NCBI GenBank assembly: GCA_025057055.1
Contig: JANWYF010000089.1
Location: forward strand, 1-35,426
DNA length: 35,426 nucleotides
Reading direction: 5' to 3'
Source of the DNA: Rhodovarius sp.
Lineage (GTDB): Bacteria > Pseudomonadota > Alphaproteobacteria > Acetobacterales > Acetobacteraceae
Both the position numbers and the translations under genes were made by a program. Below the pieces are notes generated by a model. The model ran no database searches, had not been told where the DNA came from, and was given only the letters and a program-made list of their open reading frames with translations. Shown piece by piece: positions 8,730 through 15,234 of this stretch (its first letter is position 1; every line of letters begins with the position of its first letter).

Positions 8730-9092
8730 ATGACTTGGCGGATCGACGCCCGGGTGCCGGTGAGCGTGACCGACACGCTGCCGCCGCTGACAGCCGGTAC
8801 CGCCCTGCTGGCCGAGGGCGCGCTTCCCCCTGACCTGCCGCCCGACCTGCCGGCGGCGGTGTTCGCGCGCACAGGGGAGGGGGAGCAAGCCGCCCATCCC
8901 GCGGCCTGCCTGTGCTGCCGCGGTCAGGGGGCGGCGGCGGCGGCGCTCGCGGCGCTGTTTCGGGCCCGCGCCACCGGCGGGCCCTGGTTTGATCGGGTGG
9001 TGGCGCTGGTGCGCACGCCGGCCGGCCGGGCCGAGGTGGAGGAGGCGCTGACGCGCGACATCCTCACCCTCGCCCGCTATCGGCGGGCCTGA
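8730..9092 (+). CDS. Small protein with CobW/COG0523-like CxCC segment, function unknown
   Basis: This 120-residue protein has no recognised full-length family. Its C-terminal half reads CLCCRGQG, then an alanine-rich helix and FDRVVALV. That mirrors the CLCC-x-RGDL...FDRVVIE stretch of CobW/COG0523 metal-chaperone GTPases. However, there is no Walker A motif, so it cannot be a GTPase. The start is ATG at 8730 because a clear ribosome binding site, GAGGAG (8718-8723), lies six bases before it. An earlier in-frame ATG at 8703 falls inside the operator. The gene is divergent from the regulator-metH operon and shares its operator, which suggests a role in methionine synthase or metal supply (inference). 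It could instead be an unrelated protein with a chance CxCC. Confidence 0.75.
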   Translation: MTWRIDARVPVSVTDTLPPLTAGTALLAEGALPPDLPPDLPAAVFARTGEGEQAAHPAACLCCRGQGAAAAALAALFRARATGGPWFDRVVALVRTPAGRAEVEEALTRDILTLARYRRA

Positions 9093-9107
9093 CCGGCCCT
9101 CTGCCCC

Positions 9108-10445
9108 TCAGGCCGGCAGGTTGCTGCCGAAGAGGGTGCGGTGCATCAGGCGATAGACATCCACATTGTCCATGGTGCCCGCCTGGCTGATCAGCTCGGC
9201 GTTCAGGCCGACGCCGCGCACCAGGATCCCGCCCGAGACATCGGTCAGGGTCGACCAGGCGATGGCGAAGGGATGCCGCCGCCCGGCCTTGTCGGGGGCC
9301 GAAAGCCAAGCGGTCGTGCCGGTGCCGCGCTGGCCGTCGAGCGGGGCACCGTTGCGGTCGCGCTCGGGCAGGTTCTGGCCCTCGCGGATCACCTGCTGCC
9401 CGGCGCCGGGGCCGATCACCTGCATCCCGCCCGCATCGGAATCGGCGCAGGTCAGCATCAGCGTATTGGGGTTGGCTGCGACATAGCGGCGGAAGAGCCC
9501 GATCGCCGCATCGGCGCGCGCGCCGGCCTCGAGGCTGCCCGCCGCGTTGTTGACATTGCCGAAATTGTCGCAGCCTTCTTCCTCGGCCACCAGGAGGAAG
9601 CCCTGCGGCGCGCGGGAGAGGATGCGCAGCGCCACTTCGCTCATCTCGGCGATGCTGGGCGCGGTCGGGACGTAGTGCGGCAGGCCCTCGCGGGCCAGGG
9701 CCTCCTCGCTGCGGTCATGGAAAGTGTGGTCGTGGGCGAAGATGCCCCACACCCGCGTCGCATCGGGCGGCAGGGCGGCCAGCTCCTCGCGCGTGTAGAC
9801 GATGTGATAGCCCCGCCCGCGCAGCATCTCGATCAGGTTGAGGCCGTCTTCGCGCGCGCCCTCCCCGTGGCGGCCCTGCACGCCGCGCGGCAGATACCAG
9901 CGCTCGCCGCCGGCCATGTGGACCTGCACCCCGGACTCAGCGACCAGCCGGGTGATCTCGGCCAGGTTGGCGCGCCGTTCAGTGCTGGCGACGAAGGCCG
10001 CCGTGCCCGGCTCATAGGCCGCGCCGGAATTGACGAGGCCCACCCATTTGCCGCGCGCCATCGCCTCCCGCGCGATGGAACCGTCGAAGCCGGAGAGGCT
10101 GCGGATCGGGGTGCTGCCGTCCATGCCGAAGCTGTCGGCCTGCACGCGGATGCCGAAGGCATGGGTGGTGGCCCCGCCATGCGAGGTGCCGGTCAGCCCA
10201 TCCTTCATGTGGCCAAGATAGACCGCCATATGCGGCAGCCGGTCCCATTCCAGCCGGCCGTCGGGCCCCTTCTCGACGAAGCGCAGCGCGCCCCAGTGGT
10301 TCACCCCAAAACCGTCGGGATGGAAGAAAATGACATTGCCGGTGGCGGGCGCGGCGGGCTGCGGCGCTGCGGGCTGCGCCCCGGCAGGCAGGCTGGCGGC
10401 CAGCACGGCCCCGGCGGCGCCGGTGAAGAGCGAACGTCGATCCAT
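9108..10445 (-). CDS. Alkaline phosphatase superfamily protein, Tat-exported, atypical metal site
   Basis: This 445-residue protein starts with a twin-arginine signal (DRRSLFTGAAGAVLAASLPAGAQ), so it is probably a folded periplasmic enzyme. It aligns with PhoA: NVIFFHPDGFG gives Asp44 (PhoA Asp51), TSHGGATTHAFG gives Ser88 (nucleophile Ser102), EEEGCD gives Glu288 and Asp293 (Glu322, Asp327), and CADSD gives Asp335 (Asp369). The three zinc histidines are not where expected: His331 aligns with Asn297, His370 with Ser336, and the His412 region reads GTGTTAW (374-380). It may be a divergent phosphatase or phosphodiesterase with other ligands, or an inactive binder. A perfect AGGAGG lies ten bases before the ATG. 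The small-RNA candidate is just upstream on the same strand. Confidence 0.82.
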   Translation of the reverse strand: MDRRSLFTGAAGAVLAASLPAGAQPAAPQPAAPATGNVIFFHPDGFGVNHWGALRFVEKGPDGRLEWDRLPHMAVYLGHMKDGLTGTSHGGATTHAFGIRVQADSFGMDGSTPIRSLSGFDGSIAREAMARGKWVGLVNSGAAYEPGTAAFVASTERRANLAEITRLVAESGVQVHMAGGERWYLPRGVQGRHGEGAREDGLNLIEMLRGRGYHIVYTREELAALPPDATRVWGIFAHDHTFHDRSEEALAREGLPHYVPTAPSIAEMSEVALRILSRAPQGFLLVAEEEGCDNFGNVNNAAGSLEAGARADAAIGLFRRYVAANPNTLMLTCADSDAGGMQVIGPGAGQQVIREGQNLPERDRNGAPLDGQRGTGTTAWLSAPDKAGRRHPFAIAWSTLTDVSGGILVRGVGLNAELISQAGTMDNVDVYRLMHRTLFGSNLPA

Positions 10446-10527
10446 GGTTGCGAACCCTCCTGGCCGACGGCACTACCGTGCCGGCGCCGGGCCTGCACGC
10501 AAGGACCGATGACGTTTCGGCGGCACG

Positions 10528-10557
10528 AAAAAAAATGGCGGGGCCAGGGGCCCCGCC
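10528..10557 (-). terminator. Strong intrinsic terminator of the small-RNA candidate
   Basis: On the minus strand GGCGGGGCC (10557-10549) pairs perfectly with GGCCCCGCC (10545-10537) around a three-base loop. An A and then eight T follow (10535-10528). Its position 83 bases before the phosphatase start codon means it ends a separate short transcript, or attenuates read-through into the phosphatase. Confidence 0.8.
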
Positions 10558-10615
10558 GAGTTGTAGGGAGGAAACGTCCAAGAAAGGCAGGCGAGAGAGG
10601 CATTCCCTCGCTGCG
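10528..10615 (-). ncRNA. Candidate trans-acting small RNA resembling alphaproteobacterial mmgR/suhB (alpha-r8) type
   Basis: About 88 nucleotides with three parts. A 5' hairpin pairs GCGAGGG (10611-10605) with CTCTCGC (10597-10591), including one G-U pair. A mostly unpaired middle contains UUUCCUCCCU (complement of 10565-10574). The 3' end is a nine-base-pair GC terminator with eight U. A good sigma-70-like promoter precedes it. From memory, an unpaired UUUCCUCCCU followed directly by the terminator is the hallmark of the mmgR/suhB family, which acts with Hfq and affects polyhydroxybutyrate storage in Sinorhizobium. The CU-rich core is complementary to ribosome binding sites. The exact 5' end (10614-10617) is estimated from the -10 element. 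Alternatively this is the phosphatase leader with an attenuator. Confidence 0.62.
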
Positions 10616-10621
10616 GCCTTC

Positions 10622-10650
10622 TCTATAGCGCCGGGATCGTTCGCATGCAA
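10622..10650 (-). promoter_or_regulatory. Sigma-70-type promoter for the small-RNA candidate
   Basis: Minus-strand TTGCAT (10650-10645) is separated by exactly 17 bases from TATAGA (10627-10622). Both hexamers are close to consensus, which is rare in this GC-rich window. The predicted start is at about 10615. Confidence 0.6.
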
Positions 10651-10727
10651 GCGACTTTTCGCGGCGCAACATAACCGAACCTCTTAGCTATCGGCAGGGC
10701 TGGCATGCCGCTTGCGCGGGACTCGGC

Positions 10728-11615
10728 ATGCGCACCTGTCCCTTCACCGCGGCTCTGGCCTCTTGGCTCCGCCACCGCCGGCCAGGCCGGCGCGGATGCG
10801 CCCTGCTGCTGGCCGCCGCGACCGTGACCGCCCTAGCCCAGCCGCCGCGCGCCCTGGCCGCCCCGGGCCTCTGCCGCGCCGCGATCGCCCTGGCCGAACG
10901 CGAGGCCAACATCCCCCCCGGCCTGCTGCAGGCGATCGGGCAGGTGGAATCCGGCCGCCGTGACCCTGCGACCGGCGAGCGGGAGCCCTGGCCCTGGACC
11001 GTCCACGCCGAGGGACAGGGCAGATTCTTCCCCGACCGGGCGGCAGCCGTTGCCGCGGTGCGCGAGCTGCAGGGCCGGGGGGTCCGGCTGATCGATGTCG
11101 GCTGCCTGCAGGTCAACCTCCATCACCACCCCCAGGCCTTCGCCAGCCTCGAGGAGGCCTTCGACCCCCTCGCCAATGCCCGCTATGCCGCGCGCTACCT
11201 GCGCCAGCTGCAGGAGGGCCGGGGCGATTGGCTGCTCGCCGCCGGGCATTACCATTCGCACACCCCGCATCTGGCCGAGGCCTATCGGGCCCGGGTCGCC
11301 GCTGCCTGGCCGGCCGAACAGGCCAGGTTGGCCGCGGCCCGGCTGAGCTTGGCCGCCCTGCGGCCCGCCTCGGCCACGCCTGGGGGCTCGGGGGCGGCGG
11401 GGCTGTCCAACCGGGCCGAAGCCGCGCGGCTGCTGCCGTCGGCCGCCGGGGCCGGGCGCGGGCTCGATGCCTATCGCGCCGCGCCGGTGCCGATTGCGGG
11501 CCGCAGCCCGGCCGCCGCGGCCCCGCCGAGCCCGGCCGCCGGCCCGCCGCGCGGTATGTGGCTGGCCGCGGGGCCGGGGCGCCCGCTCTGGCCTGTTCCC
11601 GCAGCCCGCCCCTAG
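10728..11615 (+). CDS. Exported lytic transglycosylase (SLT domain) with alanine/proline-rich tail
   Basis: This 295-residue protein has a basic N-terminus and a hydrophobic stretch (CALLLAAATVTALA, about 24-37), with a likely signal-peptidase site near ALA|AP at 44. The SLT fold covers about 47-190. The catalytic glutamate is Glu74 in AIGQVESGR, followed by a DVGCLQVNLHHH segment that corresponds to the GLMQI motif of other lytic transglycosylases, and LAAGHYHSHTPH. It would cleave peptidoglycan glycan strands to 1,6-anhydro ends in the periplasm. Residues 200-295 are low-complexity Ala/Pro/Gly/Arg and probably disordered. No strong ribosome binding site precedes the ATG at 10728, but no other start keeps the signal peptide. 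This variant resembles single-domain transglycosylases associated with secretion or flagella, but no such genes are nearby. Confidence 0.83.
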   Translation: MRTCPFTAALASWLRHRRPGRRGCALLLAAATVTALAQPPRALAAPGLCRAAIALAEREANIPPGLLQAIGQVESGRRDPATGEREPWPWTVHAEGQGRFFPDRAAAVAAVRELQGRGVRLIDVGCLQVNLHHHPQAFASLEEAFDPLANARYAARYLRQLQEGRGDWLLAAGHYHSHTPHLAEAYRARVAAAWPAEQARLAAARLSLAALRPASATPGGSGAAGLSNRAEAARLLPSAAGAGRGLDAYRAAPVPIAGRSPAAAAPPSPAAGPPRGMWLAAGPGRPLWPVPAARP

Positions 11616-11659
11616 GCTGGCAGATACCGCCGCGCTGCGAGTCGCCCTATCTTGCTGCC

Positions 11660-12655
11660 ATGACTACACTGCGCCGCCGCGCCCTGCTGGGCGCCGCCCT
11701 GATGGGCCCCTGCCTTGCCACCCCCCTCCGCGCCCAGGGCTTCCCGACGCGCCCGGTGCGCATCATCGCCCCCTTTCCGCCCGGCGGGGCGGTGGACATC
11801 ACCGCCCGGCTGCTCGCGGAACGCCTGCAGCCCATCCTGGGCCAGCCCGTCCTGGTCGAGAACCGCGGCGGCGCCGGCGGCAATCTGGGCGCCGAGGCGG
11901 TGGCCCGGGCCGAGCCCGACGGGCATACCATCCTGCTCGGCACCGCCACCATCCTGGCCGCGAACAAGTTCCTCTATCGCCGCTCGATGACCTTCGACCC
12001 GCTGCGGGATTTCGCGCCGGTGACGCGGGTCTCGACCGGCACGGTGCTGCTCGTCGTCAACGCCGACCGGCCCTGGCGCAGTTTCCAGGAGCTGGTGGCG
12101 GCGGCACGCGCCCAACCGGGGCGGATCACCATGGGCTCCTCCGGCACCGGGACGGTAAGCCATTTCACCCTCGCCTCGCTCAACCGGGCCGCCGGCATCG
12201 AGATCACCCATGTCCCCTACCGCGGTGGCGGCCCCGCCATCACCGATCTGCTCGCCGGATCGATCGACATGATGTTCGATGTCATCCCGGCGCTGATGCC
12301 CCATGTGCGCTCCGGTCGCTTCCGCCCCCTCGCGGTGGGCAGCGCCGAGCGCATCACCTTCGTGCCCGAACTCCGGGATGTGCCCGGGATGCGCGAGCTG
12401 CTGCCCGGTTCGGGCATCGACATGCAGTCCTGGTACGCGGTGGTGGCGCCGGCGCGCACCCCGCCTGCGGCCATCACCCGGCTGCATCAGGCCCTGCTGC
12501 AGGTGGTGCAGAGCGAGGACTATCGCTCCCGTCTCGAGCCCCTGGGCTTCGAGCCGGTCTTCGACCCCTCGCCCGAGGCTTTCGGGGCTTATTGGCGCGA
12601 ACAGGAGCGGGTCTGGCAGGGCCTGGTCGAGGCCTCGGGCGCCACACTCGATTGA
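11660..12655 (+). CDS. Tripartite tricarboxylate transporter substrate-binding protein (Bug family)
   Basis: This 331-residue periplasmic solute-binding protein is of the Bug/TctC type. The signal peptide MTTLRRRALLGAALMGPC... ends near LRAQ|GFP, and its RRR could permit Tat export. Family marks are FPTRPVRIIAPFPPGGAVDITAR (about 28-50), PVLVENRGGAGGNLGAEAVARA, a THVPYRGGGPAITDLLAGSIDMM segment that binds carboxylate ligands, and a SWYAVVAPARTP stretch. No TctA or TctB membrane subunit is nearby, which is common because Bug genes are often orphaned and expanded in Acetobacteraceae and Burkholderiales. The ligand cannot be deduced. TATCTT at 11648-11653 ends seven bases before the ATG and no ribosome binding site is seen, so the message may be leaderless. 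Confidence 0.92.
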   Translation: MTTLRRRALLGAALMGPCLATPLRAQGFPTRPVRIIAPFPPGGAVDITARLLAERLQPILGQPVLVENRGGAGGNLGAEAVARAEPDGHTILLGTATILAANKFLYRRSMTFDPLRDFAPVTRVSTGTVLLVVNADRPWRSFQELVAAARAQPGRITMGSSGTGTVSHFTLASLNRAAGIEITHVPYRGGGPAITDLLAGSIDMMFDVIPALMPHVRSGRFRPLAVGSAERITFVPELRDVPGMRELLPGSGIDMQSWYAVVAPARTPPAAITRLHQALLQVVQSEDYRSRLEPLGFEPVFDPSPEAFGAYWREQERVWQGLVEASGATLD

Positions 12656-12657
12656 GG

Positions 12658-12677
12658 GAGCGGCCGCGGGGCCGCTC
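12658..12677. terminator. GC hairpin after the Bug gene, possible terminator
   Basis: GAGCGGCC (12658-12665) pairs perfectly with GGCCGCTC (12670-12677) around GCGG, two bases after the stop codon at 12655. There is no U-tract. The rest of the 228-base convergent gap up to 12883 is GC-rich and shows no gene. Confidence 0.35.
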
Positions 12678-12883
12678 GCGCCCCCGGCCTGCGCTCGCCG
12701 GACTGGCCCGAGCCGCTCCCTCTCCTGGCCATCGGGCGGCGAGCCGGGGCTGGAGAGCCTCCACCGCCCTCCGGCAGAGGGCGGGCCGGCTGGGGGAGCG
12801 TGCCGGGGCCGGGGCGTTCTCCGTCACGCCTCTGGCTTCGGCCACGGCCGGGGTGGCCAGGCCGCTCAGCTGCGCCTGCCCGC

Positions 12884-14377
12884 TCAGCCGGGGGCCGGGA
12901 AGCGGATGGCGCCCCGCCTGCCGGCGGCATCCTCGAGCAGGCGCGCTGCCGCCAGCCGGCCAGAGAGGGCGGCCATCGGCACCCCCGCCCCCGGATGGAC
13001 CGACCCGCCGGCCAGATAGAGCCCGGGCAGGGCCGACCGCGCCGCCGGGCGCCCGAGTGTTGCCCGCAGCCCGTGGCTGGCGCGGCCATAAAGGGCACCG
13101 CCGGTTGCCGGAAACAGCGCATTGAAGCCCGAAGGGGTGGTTGCCACCGTGTTCGAGGCGGCGTGCTGGATTTCCAGCCCGCAGCCGCGCAGCATCTGAA
13201 AACAGCGCGCGGCATATTCGGCGGTGTCGAAGCGGCGCAGATCGCCATCGGGCGGGGCGTTGATCAGCAAGAGCAGCCGTTCCGGCGCGCCGGGTGCGAC
13301 CTCGGCCAGGCCGCGGTCCTGGGCGCAGACATAGACGGTGGGCTGATCCGGCACCTCCCGCCGCTGGAAGATGGCGCGGAACTCCTCCTCGTAGTCCTCG
13401 CCGAAGAAGACGTTGTGGTGGCTCAGCGGAAAGCCCGCGGTAGGGGCGCGGATGCACCAGGTGATGGCGGAGAGCGAGCGCTGTTCCCGCCGCACCACCG
13501 CCGCTGCCCCCCCCGCGCCCAGTGCCGGCAGCGCCGCGACATCGCCGGTGAAGAGGATGGCATCGGCGCCGATGCGCTCATCGCCCGGCAGGAGCACGCC
13601 GGCGGCGCGTCCGCCCTCGATCAGGATCTGGCGCACATCGGCCCCGCAGCGAAAGCGCGCGCCCTGCGCCTCGGCCAGGGCGCGCAGCTGATCGGCCAGT
13701 GCGCGCATCCCGCCTTCGATCAGCCACACCCCCTCCTGTTCGACATGGGCGATCAGCATCAGGGCGGCCGGGGCCAGCCAGGGGGAGGAGCCGACATAGG
13801 TCGCATAGCGGCCGAAGAGCTGGCGCAGCCGCGGGTCGCGAAAATGCCGGCCCAGGCGCTGCCACATCGGCTGCCAGGCGCGCGCGGCGACCAGGGCGGC
13901 ACGCCGCGCCGGCCCGAGCCGGGCGGCGAGCGTGAGGGGGGAGGGGCGCTCGGCGGCGATGAAGCCCCGCGCGAGGGCGAGGAAGAGCCCCCGCGATTCG
14001 GCCGCGAAGGCGAGAAAGCCCTGGGCCTCCGCTCGGCCGGCGAAGGTGGCGATCGCCTCCGCGCTGCGCGCCGGATCGGCGAAGAGGTCGAGCTGCCCGC
14101 CCCGGCGCCAGGCATGGCGGGCCAGCACCTCGGCCGGATGCAGGCGGAGGTGGTCGGACAGGCGCCGCCCCGCATCGGCGAAAAGATCCTCGAACACCCA
14201 GCGCATGGTGAAGACGGTCGGGCCGGCATCGATGCCCACCCCCTGCACCGAGAGCTGGCGCATCTTGCCGCCATGGCTGGCTTGGCGTTCGAGCACCAGC
14301 ACCTCCGCCCCGCGGCGGGCGAGTTCGGCGGCGGCCACCATGCCCCCGACCCCGGCGCCGATGACGATCACCCGCAT
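12884..14377 (-). CDS. crtD: CrtD-like carotenoid desaturase (FAD-dependent, phytoene desaturase family)
   Basis: This 497-residue flavoenzyme begins with the dinucleotide-binding motif VIGAGVGGMVAAAELARRG (5-23), ending the first beta strand at VLVLER. The HGGKM segment and the GPTVFTMRWVFEDLF stretch (about 53-67) are what I associate with CrtD (1-hydroxycarotenoid 3,4-desaturase) rather than CrtI. The C-terminus has GLYLAGGSVHPGAGVPMAALSG, the FAD-binding end of the family. CrtD introduces a C-3,4 double bond next to a hydroxylated end group. No crtB, crtI, crtC or crtF is in the window, so the substrate may come from elsewhere or be another polyene. It is 34 bases behind the membrane-protein gene and probably in its operon. 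Confidence 0.82.
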   Translation of the reverse strand: MRVIVIGAGVGGMVAAAELARRGAEVLVLERQASHGGKMRQLSVQGVGIDAGPTVFTMRWVFEDLFADAGRRLSDHLRLHPAEVLARHAWRRGGQLDLFADPARSAEAIATFAGRAEAQGFLAFAAESRGLFLALARGFIAAERPSPLTLAARLGPARRAALVAARAWQPMWQRLGRHFRDPRLRQLFGRYATYVGSSPWLAPAALMLIAHVEQEGVWLIEGGMRALADQLRALAEAQGARFRCGADVRQILIEGGRAAGVLLPGDERIGADAILFTGDVAALPALGAGGAAAVVRREQRSLSAITWCIRAPTAGFPLSHHNVFFGEDYEEEFRAIFQRREVPDQPTVYVCAQDRGLAEVAPGAPERLLLLINAPPDGDLRRFDTAEYAARCFQMLRGCGLEIQHAASNTVATTPSGFNALFPATGGALYGRASHGLRATLGRPAARSALPGLYLAGGSVHPGAGVPMAALSGRLAAARLLEDAAGRRGAIRFPAPG

Positions 14378-14411
14378 GCCGCCCCCTTGAGGCGGGCCGC
14401 CGCCATCGCCG

Positions 14412-15140
14412 TCAGGAGGCGGCGGCGCGCCGGCCGAAGGCGCCGAGGCGCCACCAGTGATAGAGGATCATGCCCAGCCCGACGACGAGCGGAATGGCCC
14501 ACATGCCTGGGTGCAGCGCGAGCTCCGGCATCAGGCGCACCGCGCCGAAGGCCATGAAGGCCGTATAGACCGAGATCCCGCAGCCCACGAGGCCCTTCAG
14601 GTGCTCGCGCTGCCAGGCGAGCGGGCCCGGGCGGCTGCGGCGGATGAAGCGCAGATTGGTCACGCCGGTGGCCACGCCGACGACGGCCAGCCCCAGCATC
14701 AGATACTGGCCAGCGATCGAGCCCTGGATCGCGCAGTTGATCGCCGCCGCCAGCACCGCCCATTGCAGGCTGAGGTTGAGGGGGCGGGCATTGGCCGCAT
14801 GGTTGCGCCGGTTGCGCACGCATTCCCACCCATACCAAGCCAGGTTGACGGTGAGGATCCCCATGTGGAGCATCAGCCAGCCGAAGATCGCCCGGATGAA
14901 GAGGGTATCGAACCGCCCCTCGAGATGCGGGTGGGTCCCGATCGGTTCGTAGAGCGTCAGCAGCGACATCGCGATCGCACAGCTGCCGGTGGCCAGCATG
15001 CAGATGGTGAAGATCCGTCCCCAGCGGCGGTGCGCCTCTCCCCCTTTGCGGCCCAGAACCGGCACCCAGAAGGCGATGGCGCCGATCGAACCGGTGACGA
15101 TGTGCAGGGCGATCAGGGCATGAAACAGATGCAGTTCCAT
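14412..15140 (-). CDS. Polytopic membrane protein, DUF2306-like
   Basis: This 242-residue protein has about seven hydrophobic segments (roughly 3-30, 40-64, 77-105, 121-140, 142-160, 182-205, 212-232). The pattern HALIALHIVTGSIGA followed by GGEAHRRWGRIF resembles DUF2306 membrane proteins, whose function is unknown. Several histidines lie in or next to helices (His7, His13, His93, His228), so heme binding is conceivable but unproven. It is the first gene of a two-gene unit with crtD and is divergent from the P450 gene across a 94-base region with a palindrome. A supporting role for the desaturase or P450, for example electron or pigment handling, is inference. The ATG at 15138-15140 has only a weak ribosome binding site. 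Confidence 0.72.
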   Translation of the reverse strand: MELHLFHALIALHIVTGSIGAIAFWVPVLGRKGGEAHRRWGRIFTICMLATGSCAIAMSLLTLYEPIGTHPHLEGRFDTLFIRAIFGWLMLHMGILTVNLAWYGWECVRNRRNHAANARPLNLSLQWAVLAAAINCAIQGSIAGQYLMLGLAVVGVATGVTNLRFIRRSRPGPLAWQREHLKGLVGCGISVYTAFMAFGAVRLMPELALHPGMWAIPLVVGLGMILYHWWRLGAFGRRAAAS

Positions 15141-15195
15141 GGGCGCTTTGGCTCACTCGGGCCTGCCGCGCTGGCACGGCATGCCCGATGATGAC

Positions 15196-15219
15196 ACTTG
15201 ACAGTCGGGCGTGTAAAGT
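15196..15219. promoter_or_regulatory. Inverted-repeat operator between the divergent crtD and P450 units
   Basis: ACTTGACA (15196-15203) and TGTAAAGT (15212-15219) form an inverted repeat with seven of eight pairs, spaced by eight bases. Each arm contains a -35-like hexamer: TTGACA for the plus strand and TTTACA for the minus strand. A bound regulator could therefore control both directions at once. No good -10 hexamer at standard spacing is evident, which would fit activator-dependent promoters. The cognate regulator is not in the window. Confidence 0.55.
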
Positions 15220-15234
15220 TGCGCCATCGATACG

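Noticed and set aside
15181-15234. PpsR/CrtJ-type TGT-N12-ACA site upstream of the P450
   Set aside because: The repeat arms are in the opposite orientation (ACA-N8-TGT), so it does not match that consensus.
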